Shown in pieces: positions 10,303 to 20,929 of a DNA stretch of 64,000 nt (position 1 is its first letter; each line of letters begins with the position of its first letter). Position numbers and translations under genes: made by a program. Below the pieces are notes generated by a model. The model saw only the letters and a list, made by a program, of their open reading frames with translations, was not told the origin of the DNA and did no database searches. The stretch is from Symbiodinium natans (lineage: Eukaryota; Sar; Dinophyceae; Suessiales; Symbiodiniaceae): NCBI GenBank assembly GCA_905221605.1, contig CAJNDS010002834.1, forward strand, positions 309,501-373,500, given 5' to 3'.

Positions 10303-10559
10303 GTTTAGGGTTTAGGGTTTTGGGGTGCTAGGCGTGTAGGTTTGGGAGTCAACCCTAAGCCCCTTACACGAAGCCCTGAACATGTTCGGACTTAGGGTTT
10401 CGGGGGGAGGGGCCCAAGGGATCCGAGTGCCTAGACTTGGAGGAGTGAAGATGGGGGGAGGGGGGGGAAAAGGGAATCTAAAACCCTAAACCCAACTAAA
10501 CTTTAAACTCTAAACCCCAAAAACCTCCCAGTGATTGCGTGGTGTGCGGCCCTTGGGAT

Positions 10560-10975
10560 ATTTAGGGTTTCCCTCACTGGATTTAAGAGGACCATATTTG
10601 GGAATCCATCCTAGCTTCTCAAACGCTCCGGGTTAGATAAAGAAATCAGAGCACCTTTGAATTGTAATTGAATTTCCTGTAGGTATGTATCTATATATAT
10701 ATATACTTATTGGGATGTTCCCCCATAATTATACTAAGAGTCCTCCCCCGAAGCCCTAGGCCCTAGGGGGGGGGGGCTCAGGGTATAGGGTGTTCGGGGT
10801 TGTGCTTAGGTCCTCGGTAGGCTTTAGGGTATTTGAGGTTAGTTAGTTACTTGGAGGTTCTTGGTACTTAGTAGCTAATGAAAACTGTACTTTTAACTGT
10901 ACTTAAAACCATATTAGGGCACTTAAGGGGCTTATAAATGGTTATAAGTACAGTCTGTATATACATACATACATA
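10560..10975. mobile_element. Half-elements of families 3 and 1, plus CATA microsatellite
   Basis: 10711 carries GGGATGTTCCCCCATAA, the family-3 end, without its partner. 10849 begins a family-1 element (ACTTGGAGGTTC) with inner arm ACTGTACTT...TAAGTACAGT but no right terminus; a (CATA)n microsatellite from 10960 replaces it. Confidence 0.5.
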
Positions 10976-11010
10976 CATGCATGCATACATACATACATAC
11001 AATCTGCAAG

Positions 11011-11069
11011 TTGCAATCACCGTGCGAGGCGGTACAGCTCTCGGCGAAATGGGCCGCCGCACCCAGACG
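11011..11069 (+). CDS. Short internal exon
   Basis: Follows CTGCAAG, ends at GTTCAGGG. One frame reads LQSPCEAVQLSAKWAAAP, another AITVRGGTALGEMGRRTQ. Coding-like but the frame is unresolved. Confidence 0.35.
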
Positions 11070-11479
11070 GTTCAGGGTTTAGGGCCTAGATAATGAACCC
11101 TAGACCCTAAACCCTAAACCCTAAACCCTAACCCTAAACCCTAAACCCTAAACCCCAGGTCGTGACTACAGATGTTGTATTGAACTGTCGCTCCTAAGGG
11201 TTCTGGTAACCTAACTACGAGCTCCCTGGAAAAGATTATGGTCGCCAAAACACCATTTCCAGTTGAATGGACCCTCGTCACTATTGACGAGGGACCTTAA
11301 TTCCTTTCAGAACGGGCACTTGAATATGTTGAGTGGAATTTAAGAATCTTGGCATCACATTACAAAATGTCTTCCCTTACCCAGCCAATGTCCTAAAATG
11401 CAAGAGAAGGTTGACCTTGAGAGTTTAGGGTGGGATTTGTTGGATTGGGGATGGAATCAGGTGGGTAGGGTGGGGGGGT

Positions 11480-11860
11480 AGGGTTTGGGGTTTAGTGCCG
11501 GACGTTTCCCCTGCACTTCCAAGTGTTGAAGTTTTACCGTTCCAAGGGACCCCGGTCGACAATTGGGGTGTTACTGCTCTGGCGCCAGATAAAGCTGCCG
11601 CGCTATGTCATCCTCGAGCGGGCGCGCATGCAAGGCCTTGCGGTCCCTCAACCACCTTCACCAGCTCCCGAGGTCGCGCCAAATCCCGGGACCAGCTGCA
11701 TCAACATTTTCAGGCTGCCTTGGGCAAGGGACATCATAGAATACAAGCAAAAACTCTGAAGCAAATGCAGTCCAGGAACTGTGTGGGCTGCTGTCGACAA
11801 CCCCGCAACCCCAAACCCCAAGACCCTAAACCCCTGACCCTTATGCCCTAAATTTATATA
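11480..11860 (+). CDS. Coding-like block, exon structure unresolved
   Basis: Two long overlapping + frames: one reads LHFQVLKFYRSKGPRST.. to a stop at 11757-11759, the other VEVLPFQGTPVDNWGV.. to 11851. Unique sequence with little telomere-like repeat until 11800. Probably one or two exons, but I could not choose a frame. Confidence 0.35.
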
Positions 11861-12068
11861 CCCTACACCTGAAAGCACAGGCCATGAAACTAAACCCTAA
11901 AACCCAAACCGAAAGCCTAAGTGAAACCCCCTCCCCAAAAAAACGAGACCGCAAGAACCCTAAGTTGAAAGTGCTGGGGCACTTGGGGGTTAGGTTTTTG
12001 GTTTAGGGTTTAGGTTTTTCGGGTTTATGGTTTAGGGATGAGGGTCCCATCAAAGGGTAGCATAGCAG

Positions 12069-12133
12069 CTCACAAATCTGGAGCCAGAGCTTCCACTAAG
12101 ATCGCCGACAGCCACATCATCAAAAAGCTATCG
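12069..12133 (+). CDS. Internal exon with consensus donor
   Basis: GCATAGCAG acceptor, then AHKSGARASTKIADSHII..KLS, then GTGAGT at 12134. The consensus donor and clean frame make this one of the better short exons in the first 15 kb. Confidence 0.55.
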
Positions 12134-12643
12134 GTGAGTCTCGTCCCGTGCGCCAGACGCACTTAGACGCAGGGCGTTCGGAAACGCTAGACCCCAAACC
12201 CTAAACCCTGAACCCTCTAACCCCAAAATCCTAAACCCTAAACCCCAAATCCTAAACCCTAAACCCGAAACCCCAAATGGGGCCCTACAGGGTGAGGGCC
12301 CCTAGAAAAAACCCTTAGTCTTATTCCCCTATATAACCCCTGTAGATGTACCTAAGTCGCCCCCCACATAATAACCACCAAATCATCCCTAAGGTCCCTT
12401 ATAAGGGTCCCTCCTGTAGTCCCTTGAGGGTTAGGGTTGAGGTTCTCGGATGCAACCCGTCCCCTTAGAAGCGTTCTTAGGAGATCAGGCTCACTTGAAG
12501 CCCCATGAACCATTAAAAAGGTGCGTTTAAGAACAGGTTTAGGGTCTAATGCCGTCCCCCTAATATCAAACCCCCTTCCCCCCCGCCCCCCCCCCTCCCC
12601 GAGTATGAAGACCCCCGAAACCCCCAAAGGGGCTTGAGAACAG
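12134..12643. other. CCCTAAA variants and unique spacer
   Basis: CCCTAAA variants at 12185-12275, then a 91-codon - strand open frame (12352-12627) that contains repeat-derived residues. I do not call the frame a gene. Confidence 0.5.
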
Positions 12644-12722
12644 GGGAGGTTCCAACCGACTGTCCGAACAAAGAGCCCGTCCGTTTGGTAGCTCGCTGGG
12701 AGACCCCAAGCTTGAATCTTGA
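12644..12722 (+). CDS. Terminal exon, unknown protein
   Basis: Follows AACAG, reads GSNRLSEQRARPFGSS then LGDPKLES, and ends with TGA at 12720-12722 immediately before a long perfect TTTAGGG array (12723-12805). Confidence 0.45.
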
Positions 12723-13222
12723 GGGTTTAGGGTTTAGGGTTTAGGGTTTAGGGTTTAGGGTTTAGGGTTTAGGGTTTAGGGTTTAGGGTTTAGGGTTTAG
12801 GGTTTCTGCTTCAGGCTGCTGACCTCCCCTAACCCCCCTTGATTCGGTAGAGGTTTCAAAAGGGGGCGGGGGTACGGGATCGCGTTTTGGGGTCAGGGTT
12901 TTTTAGCATTAGGGGTGTGTTAATATTAGGGGAAGGCATTCGGTTTAGGATTTAGGGTTAAGGAAGCCACACGATACTCGAAATATTCGTCTTATTGCCG
13001 TACTACGGTACCTGCACGAGGTCAAACCTCGACTCCGAAAGCCCTTACCCTACGAACCCCTATAAAGCTCAGGGTTTAGGGTTTAGGGTTTAGGGTTTGG
13101 GGTTTGTTTAGGGAAGATCCTGCAGGTCACTGGGCGGTAAAACCTGGACTAGGATTCGTGGGTAAGCTACCAAAACGTAGGTTTGCTGCTGCCCCAAAGC
13201 CCTCGAACCCTAAACCCCAAAG
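12723..13222. repeat. TTTAGGG array and degenerate repeats
   Basis: About 12 perfect TTTAGGG units (12723-12805), unique spacer, then a second TTTAGGG block (13072-13110). No exon is supported. Confidence 0.85.
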
Positions 13223-13290
13223 GCGACTCCCTGCGCGAAGGTACTGGCTCAACCTTGAGTTGGGGGTGCTGATTCGGCAAGCAGCCTCAG
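13223..13290 (+). CDS. Internal exon, unknown protein
   Basis: CCAAAG acceptor resumes with G; reads RLPARRYWLNLELGVLIR then QAAS to GTTTATGG at 13291. Confidence 0.5.
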
Positions 13291-13605
13291 GTTTATGGGG
13301 TTTAGGGGTTTCGGCGTTTAGAGGTTTTAGGGGCTTTCGGCCGTTAGGGGTTTTAGGCTTTAGGGGTTTTAGGGCTTCAGAGTTTAGGTTTAGGGGTTTG
13401 GGGTTTAGGGTCGGTTTTTGGGGGTTTGGTGGGGGGTTCAGGGGTTGAGGCGAGAGATTTAGGGTCACAGGCATCTCAGCTCGAGGATGGCAATCCCCCT
13501 GAACCCTAGGAGCATGGATTATGCCCTAAACCCTAAACCCCTAAACCGTAAACCCCTAACCCCAAAACCCAAAACCCTAAACCCTAAACCCTAAACCCTA
13601 AACCC

Positions 13606-13940
13606 GAATACATGATTTGCCGGAGACAGCCTTCGTGTTGCTGGGAGATGACCTGCGGAAGAAGACGTGATCGATGGCGCGTTGCCGCGTTGCTACCTGG
13701 AGGAGGAGCCTTCGCAGCGATTCTGGAGTGGTGGCATCGGCAATGTCGGCAAGCGGACCTCGGGTGCGTTGCTGGATGACAAGTCCGCGGATGTGCGCGC
13801 GAGACTTGGTGGAGTTCGCCGGTTTGCTTCGTTTTGTGGGGAGGGGGGCGGGGGTCCGCTTTTGCTCGTTTGATTCCGAGGGTGAGGAAGGAGCAAAGCT
13901 GCGTGCAAGAGTTGCAGGCCTGGGAAGAGAGAGAGAGAGA
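13606..13940 (+). CDS. Coding-like block, probably two exons
   Basis: A GC-rich block flanked by CCCTAAA arrays. First part reads PETAFVLLGDDLRKK. The second part has IDGALPRCYLEEEPSQRF then FWSGGIGNVGKRTSGALL in another frame, and RDLVEFAGLLRFVGRGAG in a third. It ends in a (GA)n run at 13926-13943. I could not choose boundaries, but the composition is clearly exon-like. Confidence 0.45.
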
Positions 13941-13996
13941 GACAGACCCTAAACCCTAAACCCTAAACCCTAGACCCTAAACCCTAAACCCTAAAG

Positions 13997-14072
13997 ACGG
14001 ACGACCCGAGGAACATCGGGAGAGCTCAGAAGAAAGCCCCACTGGACAACGCAGCACATCGAGCCGATTCCG
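13997..14072 (+). CDS. Internal exon with GTGAGG donor
   Basis: Reads DDPRNIGRAQKKAPLDNA then AHRADS. AAAG acceptor after CCCTAAA; GTGAGG donor at 14073 before a TTTAGGG array. Hydrophilic, not recognised. Confidence 0.55.
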
Positions 14073-14801
14073 GTGAGGGTTTAGGGTTTCGGGTTTAGGG
14101 TTTAGGATTTAGGGTTTAGGGTTTAGGGTTTCGGGTTTAGGGTTTAGGGTTTAGGGTAGATTGCATCCCTTAAGCCCCAAGAAACAATTTCGCCGCGGAA
14201 CCGCATGCCCCTAAGCCCCTGACGCCCCAAATCCCAATCCCAAAACCCTCAACCTGTATGTAGCTAAATCCTGAACACCAAAACCCTGAACCCCAAACCT
14301 ATATAAATCCCTAGGCCCTAAGCCCTAAACCGTAAACCCTTAAGCCCCGAAAAAAAGTTCAAAACACCTAAATTCAAAGTCTCAACGGCCCCTTTAACTG
14401 CCCAACTTCAGGTTATGGCTAAATCCGAAATCCCAAACCCTAACCCCAAACCTTTATTTTAAACCCCTAAGCCCCTAAACCCCAACCCCCTATATAAACC
14501 CCAAAACCTAAACACCAAACCCTAAAACCCTAACCCTCCCGCTCCAATTAACTGCACAATTTACACTATACACATAATAAGGGCCCATTCTTCGGATCGT
14601 AAGGGGCCGTCTGACACCTTAACTGCGCAGGTTAAACCCCAAACCTCTCTAAACCCCGTAGGCCCCAACCCCTAAACCCCTAAACCCCCCAAACCCCCAA
14701 CCCCCCCCCCCCCCCTAAACTGCGCAAGTTAAGGTAAACCCTAAGCCCTAAACCCTCAACCCCCTAAACCCTTAAACCCAAAACCCTTTTGCCTGCGCAA
14801 G
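14073..14801. repeat. Telomere-like repeats and TGCGCA-type short repeat
   Basis: TTTAGGG variants to 14156, then C-rich variants. The motif TTAACTGCGCAGGTTAA (14616-14632) and relatives TGCGCAAGTTAAGG (14718 and 14795) suggest a further small TIR family. A C16 run lies at 14701-14716. Confidence 0.65.
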
Positions 14802-14888
14802 TTAAGGCTGCTCGATCTGGCCGAGAGCTCCCTGGGCGTCAACGAGGCCTCGCCGGATGAAGGACTCGGACGTTCTGGGCGCCCCTGA
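14802..14888 (+). CDS. Terminal exon, unknown protein
   Basis: After GCGCAAG it reads LRLLDLAESSLGVNEAS then PDEGLGRSGRP and ends at TGA 14886-14888. Good codon use; the acceptor lies within the short TGCGCAAG repeat. Confidence 0.5.
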   Translation, partial: LRLLDLAESSLGVNEASPDEGLGRSGRP

Positions 14889-15032
14889 GGGTTGGGGGTT
14901 AAGAGCCCTAAACCCTAAACCCTAAACCCTGAACCCTAAACCCTATAAATAAATAGATCCTAAACCCTAAACCGGATTCTAGGGTTGGGAGTTTAAAGTT
15001 TTTGTTTGGAGCTCATGCTTAAGGGGTTCAGG

Positions 15033-15280
15033 CTGGGATGTTCCCCCTCAACTAACAGTCCTTCATAGGGATTCTAGTACCCCCTATTACTACAAGTTGC
15101 TTAAGAACCCGAAAGAAGAAAATTATAATCCTAACATATCACCCTTATAAGGAAGAATATATATATATATACATATATGTATATCTATATATATATATAT
15201 TACCCGGGGGGGGGGGGTTCTGAAGCAATTGCTAGATTATAAACGCGATTAAGGACAGTTAGGGTAAGGGGGAACATCCC
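15033..15280. mobile_element. TIR element, family 3, with 8-bp direct repeat
   Basis: Left end CTGGGATGTTCCCCCT, right end AGGGGGAACATCCC. It is flanked by GGTTCAGG on both sides (15025-15032 and 15283-15290). The interior shares GCTTAAGAACCCGAAAGAA and CCCTTATAAGGAAGAAT with the element at 41006-41248. An AT microsatellite (15158-15205) and a G11 run lie inside. Confidence 0.75.
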
Positions 15281-15796
15281 GAGGTTCAGGAGTCTAAGGT
15301 TGAGGTTAAGCCTGGCTTAGGGTTTAGGGCTTAGGGTTTAGGGTTAGGGTTTAGGGTTTAGGGTTTGGGTCCAGGGCTTAGGGTTAAGAGTGTGCGTCTT
15401 CTTTGTTGGCTAGGGGTCGGGGGGGGGGGGGGGGTGGGGATGTTGGGTTTGGGTTTAGGAGCTTATCGGTTTTTAGGCTTTTTAGGAGCCCTAAACCCTA
15501 AACCTTAAGCCCTAAGCCCTAAACCCTTAACAGGGGTCAGGATCCTAACATGGTTTTAGGCATTGCTAGGGTTTCGGAGTTTTCCGGGTTCAGGAGCGTA
15601 TAGGGTTTTGGGGAGAGAGGGTTTAGCTTAGAGGTTAAGTTCATGGGGTGGGTTCAGAAGTTTAGGGATTCGGGGTGCAGGATGTGGAGCCTTAGGGTCT
15701 TTGGGGGCTTTAGGGCGGCTTGTGCCCTTAGAGTTTTTTGGGGTTTAGGAGTTTAGGGTTGGGTTTTGGGTTTAGGGTTAACCCTAAACCCTAAAC
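15281..15796. repeat. TTTAGGG variants
   Basis: Drifting TTTAGGG with a G14 run near 15420 and a short CCCTAAA block at 15488-15530. No exon supported. Confidence 0.8.
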
Positions 15797-15853
15797 CCTA
15801 CATGCTTGAAGATCCTTAGGTGAGATCGGGCGTGACTGCTCACGGTCCTCCTG
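15797..15853 (-). CDS. Short internal exon, - strand
   Basis: On the - strand, after CTCTGAG, it reads QEDREQSRPISPKDLQAC and meets GTTTAGGG as donor, all 19 codons in phase 0. It has CCCTAAA on the left and TTTAGGG-like sequence on the right. Confidence 0.45.
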
Positions 15854-16124
15854 CTCAGAGGCTCAGGGCTTTGATGGGTTTAGGTTACCCCAAAACCACG
15901 AGCCCGTAGCCCGAAGCCCTAAGCCTCAACCGAAAACTCTAAACCCTAAAGGCGTAAACTCTTGCGAAAGCCCTAAACCCTAAACTCTACACCCTAGACC
16001 CTGTAAACCCATTGTACCCTATAAACCCTATAAACCCTAAAAACACTAAAAACCCTCAAAAACCCTAAACCCTAAACCCTGGTCCGTGCAAGGAGCCCGC
16101 GTCCCCCTGGCTCCGCCCTCGCAG

Positions 16125-16177
16125 CCCTCCTCGCTGGCAGACGCCAAGCATATGGAGGCAGAGATTCCATTCAGAAG
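16125..16177 (+). CDS. Internal exon, unknown protein
   Basis: CCTCGCAG acceptor and GTTGGGG donor (16178) bound PSSLADAKHMEAEIPFR. The acceptor has a pyrimidine-rich lead. Right flank is a perfect TTTAGGG array. Confidence 0.6.
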
Positions 16178-16926
16178 GTTGGGGTTTAGGGTTTAGGGTT
16201 TAGGGTTTAGGGTTTAGGGTTTAGGGTTTAGGGTTTAGGGTTTAGGGGGTAGGATTGGTCTCCAGCAGGGAGGTGTGCTAGATTGGAAGGGAGGGGGGGC
16301 ATACACGTATAGCTCACTGAAGCGTGAGGGGCCTTGACCTGAGCAGGGAGGCTTAGAGGATTTGGGAGGCTTGGAGGATTTTGGAGTGGATTTGTCTTGA
16401 GGCTCGTACCCCGAAGGTTTAAAAGGGTCCCACAAACCCAGGGTAGAACCTTAAGGATTCAAGGTACAACCCCTAGAATTTGAGCCAAACCCAAAACCCC
16501 AAACCCTAAACCCTAAACCCCAAACCCCAAACCCTAAACCCCAAACCCTAGACCCTAAACCCTAAACCCTAAACCCTAATCCCCAAACCCTAAACCCTAA
16601 ACCCCAAACCCTAAACCCCAAACCCTAGTCCGTGCAAGGAAGTTGAGCCAAACCCCAAACCCTAAACCCTAAACTCTAAACCCTAATCCCCAAACCCTAA
16701 ACCCCAATCCCCAAACCCTAAACCCCAAACCCCAAACCCTAAACCCCAAACCCCAAACCCCAAACCCTAAACCCTAAACCCCAAACCCCAAACCCCAAAC
16801 CCTAAACCCTAAACCATCCTAAACCCTAAACCCTAAACCCCAAACCCACGCCTAAGATCCAGTGAGAAGCAGTCAAACCCTAAACCCTAAACCCTAAACC
16901 CTAAACCCTAAACCCTAAACCCTGAG
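16178..16926. repeat. Intron-like inverted telomere repeat
   Basis: The left arm is perfect TTTAGGG (16186-16248) and the right arm is CCCTAAA/CCCCAAA (16490-16922), the arrangement expected if the intron between 16177 and 16927 folds back. A - strand open frame of 66 codons (16235-16435) sits in the loop. Confidence 0.75.
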
Positions 16927-16981
16927 CGCTCCCGGAGGTGTGGCGCCTCGAAACCTTGGCACGGGTCTCGGCCATGCTTGG
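16927..16981 (+). CDS. Short internal exon
   Basis: CCCTGAG acceptor, then LPEVWRLETLARVSAML, ending at GTTTAGGG (16982). Confidence 0.5.
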
Positions 16982-17056
16982 GTTTAGGGTTTAGGGCTTA
17001 GGGTTTAGGGTTTAGCAGTCAAACCCTAAACCCGAAACCACCACTCCCCGCTCCAG

Positions 17057-17127
17057 CCAAGCTGCAGAAGCCGCCTACGAATCCTGACACGGGGACAGGA
17101 CTCTCTGCGGCCGCAAGCCCCACAAAC
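17057..17127 (+). CDS. Exon-like island
   Basis: After CTCCAG it reads AKLQKPPTNPDTGTGL then SAAASPTN. The right flank is a long TTTAGGG array (17130-17243). The - strand is also open, so moderate support. Confidence 0.4.
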
Positions 17128-17847
17128 TTAGGGTTAGGGTTTAGGGTTCAGGGTAGGGTTTAGGGTTTAGGGTTTAGGGTTTAGGGTTTAGGGTTTAGGG
17201 TTTAGGGTTTAGGGTTTAGGGTTTAGGGTTTAGGGTTTAGGGCGCAGAGGGGCTGCGGGTTTGGGGTTTTTGGTTTGGGGTATGGGACTAGAGCTGCGGA
17301 TGTGGGAGTGAATTTCAGTACTGGGGGGATATGTGGCGATTACCATAGTAGTCCATCCTCCTAAACCCCAAGCCGCCCAAAGAGAGCCCCAAGCCCAAAG
17401 CCCCTCTGATACCTCTCCCCAACCCCAAGAAAACTTAAAACCCCCAGTCCAAGGGAGTATTTTCGGAGGCTTTTGGGGAGTGGGAGGGGGAGAGGGTACC
17501 CCCAATCCTCACCGACCATGCAATTAGAGTCATGTAGTGTTTAGGGTTTACCAAGCACAGCTTCACCACCCACCACAAGCCCCAAGAATACCAACATCAT
17601 GTAAGCCAAAGCCCCTTTAGGGTTTAGGGTTCAGGCCTACACATCCACAATCTCTCCCCTAAAGATCCCTGAACCTTACACCCCCTGTCGCGTGTCACTC
17701 TTGCATCCTACAACCCCCAGAGCTTGCAAACCTGCAAGCCCCAAACCCCTTAACACTGTAGAACCTGGGTTTTGGAGAGTACTATACTTTCATATTTTTG
17801 GTGGTTCTAGCTTCTTATTATAGCTTCTTATACCCAAAAGAGTACTT
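17128..17847. repeat. TTTAGGG array, then unique low-gene spacer
   Basis: About 14 TTTAGGG units (17155-17243). 17230-17527 has mutually overlapping open frames on both strands rich in P/G, probably repeat-derived. Nothing else supported. Confidence 0.7.
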
Positions 17848-17980
17848 ACTTGGAGGTTCATGGTACTTGGTTAGCCACTTCTAGCTGTATGTATAACCCA
17901 ATTAGGGTACGCAAAGAGTCTTATTATGTGGGTTGTCACTACACTTATCATGGGTTACTGAGTACCCTGAACCTCCAAGT
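17848..17980. mobile_element. TIR element, family 1
   Basis: Ends ACTTGGAGGTTCATGGTACT and GGGTACTCA..CTGAACCTCCAAGT-type inverted arms, 133 bp, no open frame. Confidence 0.75.
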
Positions 17981-18061
17981 AAACCTTTAAACTCCAATAC
18001 CCTACACAGTCTAAACCGTAAACCCTAAACCCTAAACCCTAAACCCCACTGGCCCATGTAC

Positions 18062-18115
18062 CCATGTAACAGCTTCCTCCGAGGGACTCGCGAGTCTTCA
18101 TAGAAGTCCCCTTCC
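18062..18115 (-). CDS. Internal exon, - strand
   Basis: On the - strand TTTGTAG|G acceptor, reading EGDFYEDSRVPRRKLLHG, GTACAT donor. Left flank CCCTAAA, right flank TTTAGGG. Good splice sites on both ends. Confidence 0.55.
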
Positions 18116-18619
18116 CTACAAACGTAGGGTTTAGGGTTTAGGGTTTAGGGTTTAGGGTTTAGGGTTTAGGGTTTAGGGTTTAGGGTTTAGGGTTTAGGGT
18201 TTAGGGTTTGGGGGGGGTACCCGGGCACTTTGAGCTACGCCTCCCTTCAAATCTCATATCCCTGAAAGCCTTAATACGAATACGAGTAAGCATAGCAGTG
18301 ATAATAATAGAAATGGTAATAACAAAGATAATAGTAGAACAATAATAGCAATAAGAATAATAACAATAATAGTAATAAGCCTAACACGCAAGCCACTGGA
18401 CTCCGCGGCCATGACGCTTGTTGCGGCTCAACCCCCAACCCTGAACCCGGAAGCCCTACAGGGCTAACTGAAGCCCTGCATCAGCCTTGAAGCCCTTTAG
18501 ACCCAAAGCTAAACCCGGACTTCCCCGGTTGAGCGTTTAGGGTTTAGGGTTTAGGGTCTAGGGTCTAGGGATTAGGGGTTTTACCCTAAATTCCCATGTA
18601 AAACCCACTGACTTCCCAG
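18116..18619. repeat. TTTAGGG array and AAT microsatellite
   Basis: Perfect TTTAGGG (18125-18209), unique spacer, then an imperfect AAT/ATA trinucleotide tract (18288-18378). Confidence 0.85.
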
Positions 18620-18697
18620 GTGGTTCAGCCCCTCCGGCTCACCATCATGGTCCGCTCGCCTGACACCGCTGCCGCGCGGGCCGGGGGCCTGAACTAA
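18620..18697 (+). CDS. Terminal exon, unknown protein
   Basis: ACTTCCCAG acceptor, reading VVQPLRLTIMVRSPDTAA then ARAGGLN and TAA at 18695-18697. The pyrimidine-rich acceptor plus clean stop make this a credible 3' end of a gene. Confidence 0.6.
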   Translation: MVQPLRLTIMVRSPDTAAARAGGLN

Positions 18698-18880
18698 CTG
18701 CTCGTAACCCTAAAAACCCTAAACCCTAAACCCTAAACCCTAAACCCTAAATGGTTTAGGGGTTTAGGATTTAGGGGTTTAGGAGGTTGAGGACCTGGGG
18801 CCAAGGCTTTAGGGTTTAGGGTTCAAGGTTCTGGGGGGGGGGGGTAAACAGGTTTTAGGGTTCAGGATAGACAGCCAGTA

Positions 18881-19011
18881 AGACCCGTATTCCCCTTTTT
18901 TTTGTTTTTTTTTTTTTGGGGGGGGGGGGGGTGCTTTGGTTCCCTTATAAACCATTTTTTGCGATTAAGGGCACCCTTTTGATGAATCCGAGGTTACTGG
19001 GCAACCCAGGG
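18881..19011. mobile_element. TIR element, family 5, with T/G homopolymer insertion
   Basis: The interior GGTTCCCTTATAAACCATTTT and AAGGGCACCCTTTTGATG match family 5; the right end is GGTTACTGGGCAACCC. A T8..T11/G13 tract at 18896-18931 interrupts the left half. Confidence 0.6.
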
Positions 19012-19084
19012 GTAAAGGCCTAAACCCTAAACCCTAAGCCCTAAACCCTAAACCCTAAACCCTAAACCCTAAACCAGATTCTCA

Positions 19085-19153
19085 GGACCACACCATGGCT
19101 CGGCGGATCCGCTTCCTGCCGCAGGGCCCAGCCGCGTTTAGCGCATTCTTTGG
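19085..19153 (+). CDS. Candidate first coding exon
   Basis: TCTCAG acceptor, then ATG at 19095 in good context (CACACCATGG) opening MARRIRFLPQGPAAFSAF, with donor GTGTAGGG at 19154. An acceptor before the ATG would fit trans- or cis-splicing of a 5' leader. Confidence 0.5.
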
Positions 19154-19672
19154 GTGTAGGGTTTAGGGTTTAGGGTTTAGGGTTTAGGGGTTTAGGGGTT
19201 TAGGGTTTAGGGTTTAGGGTTTAGGGTTTAGGGTTTAGGGTTTAGGGTTTAGGGTTTAGGGTTTAGGGTTTAGGGCTTGGGGTTCAAGGTTGAGGGTTTA
19301 GGGGTTAAGGTTTAGGGTTTCGGGTCCCGAAACCCAGGACCCTGAAGTCAAAACCCTCATCCCCAAGCCTAAACCTGACCAACCCTTAACCTACGAATCT
19401 AGATGTGCGCAACCCTAAACCACGAGAGGCCCTAAAACTTAAACCCTAACAACCCTAAACCTGAACCTGCGCAACCCGAAACCCTACACCTGAGCAAAAA
19501 CCGAGGCTCCGTGCAACCCTGAACACGAGCCCGTTAGCCTCCCCAGGAGTTTCAGGGGCCAGCTTCTCGACATCTTAAACCCTGAGCCCTAAACCCTGAA
19601 CCCTGAACCCTGAACCCCAAACCCTAAACCCTAAGCCCTAAACCCTAAGCCCTAAACCCTAAGCCCTGAAAG
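19154..19672. repeat. Intron-like inverted telomere repeat
   Basis: TTTAGGG left arm (19157-19285), CCCTAAA-type right arm (19430-19670), with an imperfect middle containing repeated CTGCGCAACCC/GTGCGCAACCC motifs. Confidence 0.75.
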
Positions 19673-19779
19673 CAAGTGTGTTCAGCGAGAACGATGCAAA
19701 AGCAGTCGCCATGGATGCGGGAGCAGAAGGAGATCAGCTCAATGCAGGAGAGAGCCAGCCCCTCTCTTGCTCAATAAGT
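19673..19779 (+). CDS. Internal exon, acidic segment
   Basis: Reads SVFSENDAKAVAMDAGAE then GDQLNAGESQPLSCSIS, with CTGAAAG acceptor and GTTTAGGG donor (19780). Long clean frame with strong coding look; could follow the ATG exon at 19095 directly. Confidence 0.6.
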
Positions 19780-19850
19780 GTTTAGGGTTTAGGGTTTAGG
19801 GTTTAGGGTTTAGGGTTTAGGGTTTAGGGTTTAGGGTTTAGGATCATCAG

Positions 19851-19950
19851 TACTGCGGCGCTCGGATCAATTCCGACCCATCAGGGCTTCAAGAAATTGT
19901 ACTTCGGAGTTGATAGTAGAAGCCAAAACGTTGGAAGCTCAATAGCCTGA
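19851..19950 (+). CDS. Possible terminal exon
   Basis: CATCAG acceptor, then TAALGSIPTHQGFKKLYF then GVDSRSQNVGSSIA and TGA at 19948-19950. If it joins 19673-19779 the small gene 19095-19950 would be complete (three exons). Overlaps an alternative - strand frame. Confidence 0.5.
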
Positions 19951-20142
19951 AATCCCCAAGAGTAAAGTATAGGGAATCCCAGCACTATTTATCTTTGAAA
20001 AGGTTTCCAACTTTTGGGAGTTTATATTGCCATGAGCAAGCAGATGGAAGAGCCACGTCTGATAAGGCTCGGCGCAGTCACGACTCGATGCTTCATACAG
20101 CATTGCCTCAGAGGAGGCCAACGCGCTTCGAGCCCTAAACCC
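19939..20142 (-). CDS. Alternative - strand coding frame
   Basis: A 60-codon frame (ASSEAMLYEASSRDCAEP, then YQTWLFHLLAHGNIN) continues upstream to 20142. Its composition is protein-like but it conflicts with the + strand call at its 3' edge and has no identified partner exon. Confidence 0.35.
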   Translation of the reverse strand, partial: GFRARSALASSEAMLYEASSRDCAEPYQTWLFHLLAHGNINSQKLETFSKINSAGIPYTLLLGISGY

Positions 20143-20238
20143 TTAACCCTTTACCTTAAACCCGAAACCCGAATTCCCAAACCCTAAACCCTAAACCCTA
20201 AACCCTAAACCCTAAACCCTAAACCCTAAACCCTAAAG

Positions 20239-20324
20239 GCAAATCTTGGTGGCACCACCGCGGTCTGCTGCTTTCCCTTCACATATTTTTGGGTCCCACA
20301 GTCCTTCATCAGAGTTGGCCTTAG
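20239..20324 (+). CDS. Exon-like, membrane segment
   Basis: After CTAAAG it reads KSWWHHRGLLLSLHIFL then GPTVLHQSWP to TAG at 20322-20324. Possibly a terminal exon with a hydrophobic stretch. Confidence 0.4.
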
Positions 20325-20620
20325 GCCTCCTAGAATATCAGGGTTTTTTTTGGGTGGGTTTTGCTACGTTTAGGGTTTTAGGGAATCTTGGGTCTTGGGG
20401 GTTTTAGGCTCTTCTGGGTTTAGGGCCTTATAGCCTGTTGATTTCTTATACCCTGATACACCCTCAGATGCCCTTTCAAATCCTGAACCACCAGCTTGCC
20501 GAAAAGACTCCGGACTTGCCCTAACCCCTAAACCCTAAACCCTAAACCCCAAACCCTAAACCCTAAACCCTAAACCCTAGCCCTAAACCCTAAACCCCAA
20601 ACCCCAAACACTACGCCGAG

Positions 20621-20681
20621 GCCGGTGGACATGCCGAATATGGACCTAAAGGTCGATCAGTGTTGGGCCCAGCTAGGGCTT
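20621..20681 (+). CDS. Internal exon, unknown protein
   Basis: GCCGAG|G acceptor with G-resumption, reading PVDMPNMDLKVDQCWAQL, donor GTAGGG at 20682. Confidence 0.5.
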
Positions 20682-20929
20682 GTAGGGTTCTTCAGGGAGG
20701 GTTTAGGGTTTAGGGTTTAGGGTTTAGGTTTTAGGGTCCATGCACGACTTGGGTTTTGTTCCTTGTACTGGTATTTCAGGTTTCATCGCATTATAACTTT
20801 CACCCCCCCGGCGGTTCTTAAAGTAGTAAAAAACCCTAACCCCGAAACCTTCTAACACAGCCTACCCCAAGCCCTGAACCCTAAGCCCTAAACCCCAAAC
20901 CCTAGCTGTTTCAGAACTTGGCTTTCGCA

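Noticed and set aside
13127-13474. A 115-codon - strand frame and the overlapping 114-codon + frame
   Set aside because: Most residues come from degenerate telomere-like repeat; only 13223-13290 on + is retained as an exon.
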